Shown one piece after another: positions 1 through 8,436 of a DNA stretch of 29,994 nt; within the stretch, counting starts at the first letter, position 1, and the number at the start of each line of letters is the position of its first letter. The notes beneath the pieces are model-generated. The model made no database searches and was not told where the DNA came from. It was given only the letters and a program-made list of their open reading frames with translations. The position numbers and the translations under genes are program-made. The stretch comes from RFPI01 sp964398195 (GTDB lineage Bacteria; Pseudomonadota; Gammaproteobacteria; Burkholderiales; Methylophilaceae). Location: NCBI GenBank assembly GCA_964398195.1, contig CAYNLW010000014.1:1-29994 (forward strand). Reading direction: 5' to 3'.

Positions 1-1
1 A

Positions 2-451
2 ATTGATGAGTCTATCCTCTCTCAACAACTGGTTCAAAAAATTAACTCAGTTCAAGGGCAGTTGGCGATACTGATGCGCACGCCGGATATTCAACAAGCG
101 GTACAAGATACTTTGGCAGAATGCGTCAGATTATTCACTTGCAAACAAAATCCACAAAGCTGCCTCATTATGACCGCCGCCATCAACGCCGCCCCCGAAA
201 ACCAAGCGCATGTCGAGATGCTCAGACAGCTCAGAGAAGATTATAAAAAGACTTGGCACAAACGCTTCATCAGCGCGCAAAAACAAGGCCAACTCAACCC
301 CCAAAGCAAACCTCAACAACTAGCAGATTATTTCGTCACGGTCATCCTAGGCATGGCCCTAAGCGCCAAAGACGGCGCCAAAAAACAACAATTACAAGCA
401 ACCGCCGAATTAGCAGTGCAGACCTTGGCGATGCAAGTGGTGAAAACTTAA
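2..451 (+). CDS. TetR/AcrR-family transcriptional regulator, C-terminal part (5' end outside window)
   Basis: The reading frame is open from the first bases of the window and ends at TAA 449-451, so only about 149 residues of the C-terminal ligand-binding and dimerisation half are present. The pattern SCLIMTAAINAAPEN, a helix with LREDYKKTWHKRF, an A..QGQL turn and a final long helix ending LAVQTLAMQVV matches the all-helical C-terminal domain of TetR regulators. The DNA-binding helix-turn-helix would lie upstream of the window. The TTG at 62 is unlikely to be the start because homologous-looking residues continue before it. The ligand and target genes cannot be told from this fragment. Codons here favour C at the third position more than in most neighbouring genes. 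Confidence 0.7.
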   Translation: MDESILSQQLVQKINSVQGQLAILMRTPDIQQAVQDTLAECVRLFTCKQNPQSCLIMTAAINAAPENQAHVEMLRQLREDYKKTWHKRFISAQKQGQLNPQSKPQQLADYFVTVILGMALSAKDGAKKQQLQATAELAVQTLAMQVVKT

Positions 452-460
452 GGGGGAATG

Positions 461-537
461 TGGTGGTGATGGAGGGGATCGAACCCTCGACCTCAGGATT
501 ATGAATCCTGCGCTCTAACCAGCTGAGCTACATCACC
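461..537 (-). tRNA. tRNA-Met (CAU anticodon)
   Basis: The reverse complement folds into a complete cloverleaf. The acceptor arm is GGTGATG/CATCACC, the D-arm contains AGCTCAGCTGGTTAGAGC, the anticodon stem is CAGGA/TCCTG around loop TTCATAA (anticodon CAT), and the T-loop is TTCGATC. The discriminator is A, and the CCA end is encoded at 461-463. A CAU anticodon could mean elongator Met or a lysidine-modified Ile2. The overall sequence resembles betaproteobacterial elongator Met, and the paired first position of the acceptor rules out initiator tRNA. It lies downstream of adk on the same strand but has its own promoter. Confidence 0.9.
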
Positions 538-606
538 GAACCATGAAGCAATTTTGATAGAAGTAATCGAAAGACAACGATTAATTCCGAAAAACGAAAG
601 CCGCGC

Positions 607-635
607 ATTATAGCTGTTGTCATCAGAGTCGGCAA
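607..635 (-). promoter_or_regulatory. Sigma70-type promoter of tRNA-Met
   Basis: On the minus strand there is TTGCCG (630-635), a 17-base spacer and a perfect TATAAT (607-612), followed by a GC-rich discriminator GCGCGGC. A GC-rich discriminator is typical of stringently controlled stable-RNA promoters. Transcription would begin near 600, leaving a leader of about 60 bases to be trimmed before the tRNA. No clear terminator separates adk from this promoter, so some tRNA could also come from adk readthrough. Confidence 0.75.
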
Positions 636-681
636 CCTAGCCAAAGTTCGCTAGACTGCCGCCCATGCAAAGCAAAATCTG

Positions 682-1335
682 TTATTTCAAGGCATTGAAG
701 ATTTGGTCTTTAATCACGTTCATATCGCCTAAGCCGTTGATGAAAACGTGTTTGGGGGCGCCGGCGCTGCCGCTGTTGGCCCAATCGACGTAGTATTTGA
801 CTAGTGGTTTGGTTTGGCTGTGATAGACCTCTAGGCGCTTGAGTACGGTTTCTTCTTTGTCGTCATCGCGTTGTACCAATGGTTCGCCGGTAATGTCGTC
901 TTGGCCTGCGACTTTGGGGGGGTTGAATTTGACGTGATAGGTTCTGCCGCTGGCAGGATGTGAGCGGCGGCCGCTCATGCGTTCTACGATGGCAGCGTCT
1001 GGTACGTCGATTTCCACTACATAGTCAATATTGACGCCGGCTTGTTTCATCGCCTCGGCTTGTGGAATGGTGCGCGGGAAGCCGTCGAACAGGAAGCCAT
1101 TGGCGCAGTCTGCTTGTTTAATCCGCTCAGATACCAAGCCGATAATCACTTCGTCAGGCACCAAGCCGCCGGCATCCATAAAACTTTTTGCTTTTAAGCC
1201 CAGCGGTGTGCCGGCTTTCACTGCGGCGCGCAACATATCTCCGGTGGAGATTTGTGGAATGTTAAATTTTTCTTTGATAAAGGTGGCTTGAGTGCCTTTG
1301 CCCGCGCCTGGGGCGCCCAACAAGATTAATCGCAT
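682..1335 (-). CDS. adk: Adenylate kinase
   Basis: Cytoplasmic enzyme that interconverts ATP + AMP and 2 ADP. The 217-residue length is normal for the long-LID bacterial form. The P-loop GAPGAGKGT is at residues 7-15, followed by the AMP-binding segment STGDMLRAAV, the GFPRT motif and the LID domain beginning SGRRSHPASGRTYH. The LID lacks the four zinc cysteines of Gram-positive enzymes, as usual in proteobacteria. The ATG is preceded by a perfect GGAGG (1341-1345). It is the last gene of the lptD-surA-pdxA-rsmA-adk series, 30 bases after rsmA. Having adk at the end of this series is less familiar to me than the lptD-rsmA core. Confidence 0.97.
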   Translation of the reverse strand: MRLILLGAPGAGKGTQATFIKEKFNIPQISTGDMLRAAVKAGTPLGLKAKSFMDAGGLVPDEVIIGLVSERIKQADCANGFLFDGFPRTIPQAEAMKQAGVNIDYVVEIDVPDAAIVERMSGRRSHPASGRTYHVKFNPPKVAGQDDITGEPLVQRDDDKEETVLKRLEVYHSQTKPLVKYYVDWANSGSAGAPKHVFINGLGDMNVIKDQIFNALK

Positions 1336-1365
1336 TATTTCCTCCGTAAAAGTTGCGAGATTATA

Positions 1366-2163
1366 TCAGCCCAAATAGTTGCTGATGGCAACAAATTGCG
1401 CCACCGATAAATTTTCTGCACGCAATTGTGAGTCCAAATTCAGTGCAGCAAAGTCGGCATCGTTGAGCAAGGGTTTTAAGGTATTGCGCAAAGTTTTGCG
1501 GCGTTGTGAAAAAGCACAACTGACCACTTTGGCAAATTGCGCGTGATTGTTAGCGCGATGCGGCGGCTGCGCATAGGGCACGCAACGCACAAAAGCAGAT
1601 TCCACCTTGGGCGCAGGGTCAAAAGCAGCGCCGGGGACAGTGACTAAATATTCCATCTGTAAATCATATTGCAACATCACGCTGAGCCGCCCATATTCTG
1701 AGCTAGAGGGTTGCGCCACCATGCGCTCGACCACCTCTTTTTGCAACATAAAGTGCATATCTTGAATATGGTTGAGATGGGGCAATAGGTGAAATAGGAT
1801 AGGGCTGGAAATGTTATATGGCAGATTGCCTACCACCCGCAGTTTTCTCGCCGCGCTTGCCTGCTCGGCCGGCGCTTGTTGGCTGAATAATGAAAAATCA
1901 AACTTCAGCACATCGCTGGCATGAATAGTAATTTGCTCAGTCGGGTAATGTTGCTGCATCCATTGAATAATATCGCGATCTATCTCAATCAAATGTAGGT
2001 GCTTGAGATGCGCTAACAGCGGCTTGGTCAGCGCCCCTAGGCCGGGGCCTATCTCGACCATTAAATCATCTACTTGTGGATCTATGGCGCTAATCAGCGT
2101 CTGTATGATGGTTTGGTCAATAAGAAAATTTTGACCGAAGCGTTTTTTGGCTTGGTGTTTCAT
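1366..2163 (-). CDS. rsmA: 16S rRNA dimethyladenosine transferase RsmA (KsgA)
   Basis: SAM-dependent enzyme that dimethylates the two adjacent adenines in the loop of helix 45 of 16S rRNA during late small-subunit assembly. At 265 residues it has the usual length. The start HQAKKRFGQNFLID is the conserved N-terminus, MVEIGPGLGALTKPLL is the SAM-binding motif I, and NLPYNISSPILFHL carries the catalytic NLPY motif. A C-terminal helical domain with FSQRRKTLRN follows. The ATG overlaps the pdxA stop as ATGA, which implies translational coupling. The order lptD-surA-pdxA-rsmA matches the well-known gammaproteobacterial arrangement. Confidence 0.97.
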   Translation of the reverse strand: MKHQAKKRFGQNFLIDQTIIQTLISAIDPQVDDLMVEIGPGLGALTKPLLAHLKHLHLIEIDRDIIQWMQQHYPTEQITIHASDVLKFDFSLFSQQAPAEQASAARKLRVVGNLPYNISSPILFHLLPHLNHIQDMHFMLQKEVVERMVAQPSSSEYGRLSVMLQYDLQMEYLVTVPGAAFDPAPKVESAFVRCVPYAQPPHRANNHAQFAKVVSCAFSQRRKTLRNTLKPLLNDADFAALNLDSQLRAENLSVAQFVAISNYLG

Positions 2164-3140
2164 TTCTGCTGCGCTAATTGGCTGGCCAGTTTGATGGCCT
2201 CGATAAAGCTGCCGCAGTCTGTCTTGCCAGTCCCTGCCAAATCTAAAGCAGTACCATGATCCACTGAGGTGCGGATAAAGGGCAGACCTAGCGTGATATT
2301 CACCGCCTCGCCAAAACTGGCATGTTTTAACACCGCCAGCCCTTGGTCGTGATACATGGCCAAAAAGGCATCAGTTTGTGGCAGATTTTTCTGATTAAAC
2401 ATGGTATCCGCTGGCAATGGGCCTATCAGCTGATAGCCTTGTTGTTGCAAGGATTGAATCACCGGCGTAATCACTTTGATTTCCTCATCGCCTAAATGAC
2501 CTTGTTCGCCGGCATGAGGGTTTAAGCCAGCTACCATGATGCGTGGTTGCGCGATGCCAAAACGATGGATTAGGTCGTGCTGCAAAATCTGTATCGTGCG
2601 TGTCAGCGTATCCATTTGTATATGCTGACTAACTTGATTTAAAGCCAGATGGGTAGTGGCGAGTGCCACGCGCATACCGCCGCCTACTAACATCATCACC
2701 ACTTGCGAGGTAGCGCTTTGTTCAGCCAAATATTCGGTATGCCCAGTAAAAGCAATTCCCGCTTGATTAATCACCGCCTTATGCACCGGACCGGTGACCA
2801 TAGCGTCAAATTCGCCAGTCATGCAGCCTTGCAGGGCGCGGTCTAAACATTGCAATACATAGCGACTATTCAGCGCATTCAGTTGTCCCGCTTGCACGGC
2901 TTGTGCGCATACCACGTGTTGCACAAACACGCTGCCATCGCCTTGATGCAGTTGTGCACTATCGTTGATGCGTAGCTTGACCTGCAGTTGCTGAGCGCGT
3001 TGTAACAAGGCTTGCTGGTCGCAAATCAGCGTGATTTTGCACGGCGCTAGCGTTTGCTGTGCCAGCATGACGCACAAGTCTAGCCCTATGCCGGCTGGTT
3101 CACCGGCGGTGATAACGATATGTGGAATGGGTGCTGACAA
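2160..3140 (-). CDS. pdxA: 4-hydroxythreonine-4-phosphate dehydrogenase
   Basis: NAD-dependent oxidation of 4-phosphohydroxy-L-threonine, a step in DXP-dependent pyridoxal 5'-phosphate synthesis. The family start ITAGEPAGIG, the metal-binding region VTGPVHKAVI with GHTEYLAE, and the C-terminal stretch MYHDQGLAVLKH and TSVDHGTALDLAGTGK are all present over 326 residues. The start codon is TTG (3138-3140), with AGGA eight bases upstream and no better ATG nearby. The stop overlaps rsmA. DXP, the other substrate of this pathway, is made by Dxs, encoded elsewhere in the window. Confidence 0.96.
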   Translation of the reverse strand: MSAPIPHIVITAGEPAGIGLDLCVMLAQQTLAPCKITLICDQQALLQRAQQLQVKLRINDSAQLHQGDGSVFVQHVVCAQAVQAGQLNALNSRYVLQCLDRALQGCMTGEFDAMVTGPVHKAVINQAGIAFTGHTEYLAEQSATSQVVMMLVGGGMRVALATTHLALNQVSQHIQMDTLTRTIQILQHDLIHRFGIAQPRIMVAGLNPHAGEQGHLGDEEIKVITPVIQSLQQQGYQLIGPLPADTMFNQKNLPQTDAFLAMYHDQGLAVLKHASFGEAVNITLGLPFIRTSVDHGTALDLAGTGKTDCGSFIEAIKLASQLAQQK

Positions 3141-3161
3141 GATGGCTATCCTGAGCAGGGT

Positions 3162-4475
3162 TTAGAATTTGTCTTCTAAACGAATTTCTACAAAGGCTTT
3201 GTCGCGCAGCTCGCGTATCCAATCTTGGAAGGCTTCTTCTGATTTGCGCACACGAATTTCTTGTCTAGCTTTCAGCTTGGCCGCTTCTTTAGTCATATCT
3301 TGTTGGCGACGTTCCATGACTTGCAGGATATGAATACCAAATTGGGTTTTGATGGGGCTGCTGATTTCCCCTACGGCCAATTTTTCGGTGATTTTTTCTA
3401 GTTCAATCAGATTCTCGTTTGGGTTAATCCAGCCCAAATCGCCGCCATTGGTGGCCGAGCTATCTTCGGAAAATTGTTTAGCTAGCTCGGCAAAATTTTC
3501 GCCATTCTCAGCACGCTCACGAATCATTTCAATTTTTTGTCGCGCATCTTTCTCGCTAGTTACTTCGTTGACCTTAATTAAGATATGGCGCAAATGCACT
3601 TGGTTGACCACCAAAGGCGAAGTGCCCCCTCTGCGCTCATTCAGCTTCAAAATATGAAAACCGTTAGGGCTTCTAAGCACTGCGGTGATTTGCCCTGGTT
3701 TAAGCGGGGTGAGAGCTTCGGCAAATAGCGCAGGAATTTGATTGCTAGTTTTCCAACCCAATTCGCCACCTTCCAGCGCATTAGGTGCATCAGAAAAATT
3801 CGCTGACACTTTGCTAAATTCTTTACCAGCAGCCAGCTGCGCATAAGCCTGTTCGGCTTTTTGTTTTAACTCATTCAACTTAGCGGGCGAGGCATCTTCA
3901 GGGGTGCGTATCAGAATATGGGCAATATTAAATTCATCTGCCTGCTCTTTTTTCTGTAGGGCTAAAAAGTTTTCTACTTCGGCTTCGGTGATATTCAGTT
4001 TGCTATCTACTTCGCGCTCTTTTAATCGGGCAAGAAGAATTTCATTACGCAGATTTTCACGGAATTTACGGAAATTAATCCCATCGCTGGCCAGCGCTTT
4101 TTTAAACTCTGCCACATCCATCTTATTCTGTTCCGCAACCCGCTCTATGGTTCTATCCAACTGACCATCATCAATTTTTAGGCCAGTTTGTTGAGCAAAT
4201 GAAATTTGTAATTTTTCGATAATCATGCGTTCGAGTATCTGCTTTTGAATCACATCCATAGGCGGTAGCTCTATGCTAGGGTTTTGCCTTTTCAATTGCG
4301 CCACAAATGTTTCTACTTTGTCGTTAAGTTCTTTTTCGGTGATTACCGTTTGCTCGACTAAGGCCACGATACGATCAATTTTTTGTACGCTTTCATTAGC
4401 CTCTGCTTGGGCTAACTGGGGGAACTGCAAGTAACTGAGCAGCACTACACTTAACACTACAAACAATCTATTCAT
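3162..4475 (-). CDS. surA: Periplasmic chaperone / peptidyl-prolyl isomerase SurA
   Basis: Periplasmic chaperone that escorts unfolded beta-barrel proteins, LptD among them, to the Bam machine. The ATG at 4475 gives a clean signal peptide (MNRLFVVLSVVLLSY, cleavage near AQA). A longer reading from TTG at 4499 would add eight residues before it and is less likely. The mature protein has the N-terminal chaperone region (QNPSIELPP, NFRKFRENLRNEILL), then two parvulin domains: the first around NIAHILIRTPEDA to NGFHILKLNERRG, the second around LRHILIKVNEV to FGIHILQVMERR. The start overlaps the lptD stop by eight bases and pdxA follows after 21 bases. Confidence 0.96.
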   Translation of the reverse strand: MNRLFVVLSVVLLSYLQFPQLAQAEANESVQKIDRIVALVEQTVITEKELNDKVETFVAQLKRQNPSIELPPMDVIQKQILERMIIEKLQISFAQQTGLKIDDGQLDRTIERVAEQNKMDVAEFKKALASDGINFRKFRENLRNEILLARLKEREVDSKLNITEAEVENFLALQKKEQADEFNIAHILIRTPEDASPAKLNELKQKAEQAYAQLAAGKEFSKVSANFSDAPNALEGGELGWKTSNQIPALFAEALTPLKPGQITAVLRSPNGFHILKLNERRGGTSPLVVNQVHLRHILIKVNEVTSEKDARQKIEMIRERAENGENFAELAKQFSEDSSATNGGDLGWINPNENLIELEKITEKLAVGEISSPIKTQFGIHILQVMERRQQDMTKEAAKLKARQEIRVRKSEEAFQDWIRELRDKAFVEIRLEDKF

Positions 4476-7119
4476 ATTGGTCAAATCTTGAATTATCAAA
4501 TTGAGAAGTTGGCGTATATCCTGGGATATTGCGCGTTAGCAAGCGGAATGGGCTGGCGCCGATAGAGGCCATGCCACCGAGTTCTAATTGATAGAACAAA
4601 GCATAGTTGGAAGTGGTGGTGGCGGTGGACAGTTGTTGCATCACGACACGCGATTGCCAACAGCCCGCATCATACTCTAGACCACCTATGGCCTGTATGG
4701 TTTTGCCATCTTCTATCGAGTAATTCCAACGACCAACCGCATACCAGTTGGGGGTAATCGGCCATTGCCCAGAAACATTCAACTGATTGACCGCATTGCC
4801 GTTAATCACCCGACTTAAGGCATTATCAATATAGCGATAGCTAAAGTTAAATACCTTGCCGGGTTCTGGGGCATAACGCGCGCCTAGATTGGCGCGGTTG
4901 GTGTTGCCCTTGGTATCAAACTGCCAGCCACCATAAATATCCCAGCGATTGGTTAAAGAGGCTGTCATGGCGGTGACAAAATCAGATAACTGATTGAAAT
5001 TGGAATCGCTATTCGGATTTAGGCCAATTCTTTGGTCGGTGAAGTAAAAGCGCTGACCAACAGAAACCGATAAGCGCTCTTTACCGCTTTCTGCATCTAT
5101 CATGCGACTAGCTACCGATAGCGTTACTTGGTTAGCATTGTTGATACGGTCAAAACCTGCGAATTGGTTTTCGCTGAATAGCGTGGCCATATTCAAGTCA
5201 GCGAATGTGGTATCAAATAATGGAATATTGGATTGGTCGCGATAGGGGATATACACATAGAACAATCGTGGCTCCATGGTCAGAGCGTAGTTGCGACTAA
5301 CCACGCGGGTATCTTTTTCAAATAGTAAGCCACTATCCACAGAGAAGATTGGCATGGTGCGCTGGAAGGAGTCATCAAAGCCACCAGCCGTGCTATTCAG
5401 TCTATAGCTGGTGTGGTGCATACCCAGCTTAGGGGTGATAAATGCATACGAGGTGGCCAAGGGTAGGCTAATCGATGGATAAGTGACCAAGCGATTGCCG
5501 GTAGGTCTTGTGCTATCCAAATCAGCGCCTAATTCAAAGCGCGCAGCTTGGTTAATCAATTTGACATTAAATGCGCCAAAGTCATCATTGAAATTTAAAT
5601 TAACCACAGGCAGACGTTGATAGGGATAAGTGTTTTTGTCTTCCGAAAGGGTTTGGAATCGATTGGCAGAGATATTAAATTGCCATTTGGCATCGTTATA
5701 ACCTAGGGTCGCTTGTTGCAAAAGGTTAACCCGTGAAGTCACCACAAGCCGGCTGCCCAATTCCGCGAAGTAATTAAAGTCAGAGACTCGGTCATAATCC
5801 CAATTGCCATACCAACCTTCGCCAAAAGTCTGCTTGTGATGGCTGGAAATTAAATAACGATTTTCCCCAGTGATATTGTCCGAGGGCATGTAATGTAATT
5901 GGTTGTAACCGCTATAGCCTTCTTCTAAATAGCGATATTCACCTTGCAATTGCTCCCCCCGCTTACTTAGCACGCGGCCAGTAATGGTGGCATCGCGATT
6001 GGGGCCAAGATTGATATAGTAGGGGGTCATGATTTCAAAACCACTCTTGCTGGTGGTGCCCCAAATCGGGCTTAGAAAGCCAGACTTACGCTCGGAACCA
6101 TAGGGGAAGCTCATTCTCGGAGAATACAAAATCGGCACGCCTTTAAATTCTATGGTGGCATTTTTTGCCACGGCTTCTTTAGCGTTGTCGTCAAATTTGA
6201 TTTCATTCGACTTAATAAACCAATCGTCTTGACCAGCCTCACAGGAAGTAAATTTGGCATTTACCGCGCGCTTCTTGCCTTGCCCTTCAAAAAATAATAC
6301 CTCAGCGTCCCCGCGTGATTGTTCGTTGCCCTTAGCCTGCTTGGTAGATGGCTTAGCTGGCGCGCTGAGCGGATTTTTCACTATCATATTTGAGAAAGGG
6401 TCTTGCCCCATTAAATCGGTGCCGCGTGCAGAGCGTTGATTAAACGCGTTAATCGGCACCAATTTGCTTAGCGCTTGCTTAAGCACAAAGGTCACTTTGG
6501 TCATCTGACCAATAAAATCGTCAATGCTTAGATGTAGCTCTTTGCCTTTGGCATTGGTATCAGGGGTTACCACCTTGGCGTTGCCTACCGAGTGTATGGT
6601 TTTGCTGACAGTGTCATATTCCAGACGATCACCTTCAATCAGCTGATCTTTCTTTTTCATCACCGCGTTACCAAGTGCGCTAAATGATTTATCTAAGTGC
6701 ACATCTAAGCGATCCCCCTCGATAATAATGCCGCCGCCCGCCTGCACTTTGTTTTCATCTAATGGGAAATTGCTGTAATCCGGACTGTCTTCATCGCTGC
6801 TGGGGATAGCTGGGCTAGTAGCCACGGCTTGTGATTTTTTATTGCTGCCTACAGCTTGTTGCTGATCAGCGCTAGGCGTCTGTTCAGCCTCTGCTTGAGA
6901 ATTGCTTGTTGGGTTGCTACTGGCTTGTGCTGTGCTGCTAGCGTCGTCCTCTGCAGCCATGGCGAGCGGGTGATGAAGCAGGCATAAATAAAGCAGGATT
7001 AGTGTTGCTAAATACTTGCCAGTTTGGCTTATACGCAGCAACCAACGACGCGCCATCTGCACAGCGTTGGCAGGGTAGGCGAGTGATTGAGGATATTGAT
7101 GTTTTGGTAGGGTAGTCAT
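4468..7119 (-). CDS. lptD: LPS-assembly outer-membrane protein LptD
   Basis: Outer-membrane barrel that inserts LPS into the outer leaflet together with LptE. The 883-residue protein has a basic N-terminus and hydrophobic signal segment ending near AMA at 54-56. An ATG at 7056 (MARRWLL) is an alternative start. A low-complexity Ser/Gln/Ala linker follows (about 57-120), then an OstA/LptA-like jellyroll (about 125-310), then the LPS-assembly barrel to the C-terminus. The mature part contains only two cysteines, Cys293 (in TSCEAG) and Cys820 (in AGCWQS). By context they match one cross-domain pair of the E. coli protein. About 50 extra residues rich in Lys, Asn and Pro (about 216-268) interrupt the jellyroll. 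First gene of the minus-strand series. Confidence 0.95.
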   Translation of the reverse strand: MTTLPKHQYPQSLAYPANAVQMARRWLLRISQTGKYLATLILLYLCLLHHPLAMAAEDDASSTAQASSNPTSNSQAEAEQTPSADQQQAVGSNKKSQAVATSPAIPSSDEDSPDYSNFPLDENKVQAGGGIIIEGDRLDVHLDKSFSALGNAVMKKKDQLIEGDRLEYDTVSKTIHSVGNAKVVTPDTNAKGKELHLSIDDFIGQMTKVTFVLKQALSKLVPINAFNQRSARGTDLMGQDPFSNMIVKNPLSAPAKPSTKQAKGNEQSRGDAEVLFFEGQGKKRAVNAKFTSCEAGQDDWFIKSNEIKFDDNAKEAVAKNATIEFKGVPILYSPRMSFPYGSERKSGFLSPIWGTTSKSGFEIMTPYYINLGPNRDATITGRVLSKRGEQLQGEYRYLEEGYSGYNQLHYMPSDNITGENRYLISSHHKQTFGEGWYGNWDYDRVSDFNYFAELGSRLVVTSRVNLLQQATLGYNDAKWQFNISANRFQTLSEDKNTYPYQRLPVVNLNFNDDFGAFNVKLINQAARFELGADLDSTRPTGNRLVTYPSISLPLATSYAFITPKLGMHHTSYRLNSTAGGFDDSFQRTMPIFSVDSGLLFEKDTRVVSRNYALTMEPRLFYVYIPYRDQSNIPLFDTTFADLNMATLFSENQFAGFDRINNANQVTLSVASRMIDAESGKERLSVSVGQRFYFTDQRIGLNPNSDSNFNQLSDFVTAMTASLTNRWDIYGGWQFDTKGNTNRANLGARYAPEPGKVFNFSYRYIDNALSRVINGNAVNQLNVSGQWPITPNWYAVGRWNYSIEDGKTIQAIGGLEYDAGCWQSRVVMQQLSTATTTSNYALFYQLELGGMASIGASPFRLLTRNIPGYTPTSQFDNSRFDQYE

Positions 7120-7286
7120 TTAGCGAAAGCAAATTGCTCCGGTACATTTAGGTTTGAATGTTAAAATTCCGGCTATCCGCCAAACAAAAGCCAATATGAT
7201 AGCTGAACTAAGCTTAAAGTCCTATTTTTTGTGAGGAAATCAGCGCAATTTTGCTGTGGGGTCGAATCAATTTTCAAGGATATTCA

Positions 7287-8345
7287 GTGGATAGAATGCA
7301 ACAATTACAAGACTGGTTAGCGCAAGTGCTGAATCAGCAAGCTTATACCCTAGTTCCCGCCTCAGGTGACGCCAGTTTTAGGCGCTATTTTAGGCTTAAT
7401 TTAGCCCAGTCTGTGATGGGGCAAAGCAGCATGATAGTGATGGATGCACCGCCAGACAAAGAAGATGTATTGCCATTTATCAAAGTGGCGCAACTATTTC
7501 AGGCAGCCGGCGTAGCGGTTCCAAAACTATTTGCGCAAGATGTCGCACAAGGCTTTTTATTGCTCAGTGATTTTGGCGATACCACGCTGCTGATGGCTTT
7601 GCAGCCCTTGCAAGAAAGTCCCGCGCAGCAAGAAACGATAAGGCAGCAAGATACCCCCAAAATTATCGATTTATATCTTAAAGCCATCGATGTGTTAATC
7701 GATATTCAGATGGCTAGTCAGCCAGATATCTTGCCTGCTTATGACCAAACCTTGCTGATGCGTGAGCTAAGCTTATTCGATGATTGGTATATCGCCAAAC
7801 ATCTGAATACGCAGCTGACGGAAACACAGCAAGGCTGGCTGGACAATAGCTATCAAACCCTGCTCAACAATATCTTGGCGCAGCCCAATGGCTATGTGCA
7901 TCGCGACTATCACTCAAGAAATCTGATGTTAAAAGCGGACGGCAGCTTAGGGGTATTAGACTTTCAAGATGCCGTGTATGGTCCGCTCAGTTATGACTTA
8001 GTATCCTTGCTGAAAGACGCCTATATTTGTTGGGACGAAGCCTTGGTGCTAGACCTCGCCATACGCTACTGGCAACGCGGTCGTCAACGCGGCTTAAACC
8101 TGCCAGCAGATTTCGCAGACTTTTACCGCGACTTTGAATGGATGGGCGCACAACGTCATATCAAAATCCTGGGCATTTTTGCCCGCTTAAACTACCGCGA
8201 TGGCAAACAAGCCTATTTAAAAGATCTGCCCCTGGTGATGGACTATCTGCGCAAAGTCTGCGAACGCTATATCGAGCTAGCCCCTTTGCTGAAGTTGCTG
8301 AATCAGCTTGCAGGCACACAGCCAGCGGTGGGGTACACTTTTTAG
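7287..8345 (+). CDS. amgK: N-acetylmuramate/N-acetylglucosamine anomeric kinase AmgK
   Basis: Aminoglycoside-phosphotransferase-fold kinase that phosphorylates the anomeric carbon of recycled MurNAc, feeding MurU and bypassing early peptidoglycan synthesis. The N-terminus PASGDASFRRYFRL, the catalytic loop HRDYHSRNLML and the Mg-binding segment VLDFQDAVYGPLSYDL are typical. Three starts are possible: TTG 7251, GTG 7287 and ATG 7296. I chose GTG 7287 because AAGGA (7276-7280) sits six bases upstream. The frame then gives 352 residues. The gene is followed by murU and is divergent from lptD, the same arrangement as in Pseudomonas. Assignment rests on family motifs and on this neighbourhood; other small-molecule kinases of the fold cannot be fully excluded. 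Confidence 0.85.
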   Translation: MDRMQQLQDWLAQVLNQQAYTLVPASGDASFRRYFRLNLAQSVMGQSSMIVMDAPPDKEDVLPFIKVAQLFQAAGVAVPKLFAQDVAQGFLLLSDFGDTTLLMALQPLQESPAQQETIRQQDTPKIIDLYLKAIDVLIDIQMASQPDILPAYDQTLLMRELSLFDDWYIAKHLNTQLTETQQGWLDNSYQTLLNNILAQPNGYVHRDYHSRNLMLKADGSLGVLDFQDAVYGPLSYDLVSLLKDAYICWDEALVLDLAIRYWQRGRQRGLNLPADFADFYRDFEWMGAQRHIKILGIFARLNYRDGKQAYLKDLPLVMDYLRKVCERYIELAPLLKLLNQLAGTQPAVGYTF

Positions 8346-8349
8346 CCCT

Positions 8350-8436
8350 ATGAAACGCGCCATACAAAAGCCGCTTTACCAAAGCAATATGAAAGCTAGT
8401 TTGCTATGAAAGCCATACTGTGAAAGCCATGATACT
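8350..8436 (+). repeat. Tandem start-codon repeats and overlapping mini-ORFs before murU
   Basis: Three related units tile end to end: 8389-8405, 8406-8419 and 8420-8436, each beginning with a start codon followed by AAAGC. The third unit is the murU start itself. Unit 2 equals unit 3 except for A/G at the first base and three missing bases. Reading from unit 1 gives MKASLL-stop, whose TGA overlaps the ATG of unit 2. Unit 2 gives MKAIL-stop, whose TGA overlaps the murU GTG. The unit 1 frame is also open upstream to ATG 8350, giving a 19-residue ORF. This could couple or dampen murU translation, or may just be a slippage remnant. Confidence 0.6.

Noticed and set aside
253..504. Plus-strand ORF spanning the end of the TetR gene and the tRNA
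   Set aside because: It is an out-of-frame shadow that runs through a tRNA gene on the opposite strand, and has a basic, non-domain composition.
635..665. CTAGC-GAACTTTG-GCTAG stem as an adk terminator
   Set aside because: The stem is only five pairs and no U-tract follows, so it is not a credible intrinsic terminator.
8138..8382. ORFs on both strands over the end of amgK
   Set aside because: They overlap well-supported amgK codons, lack ribosome binding sites and resemble nothing recognisable.
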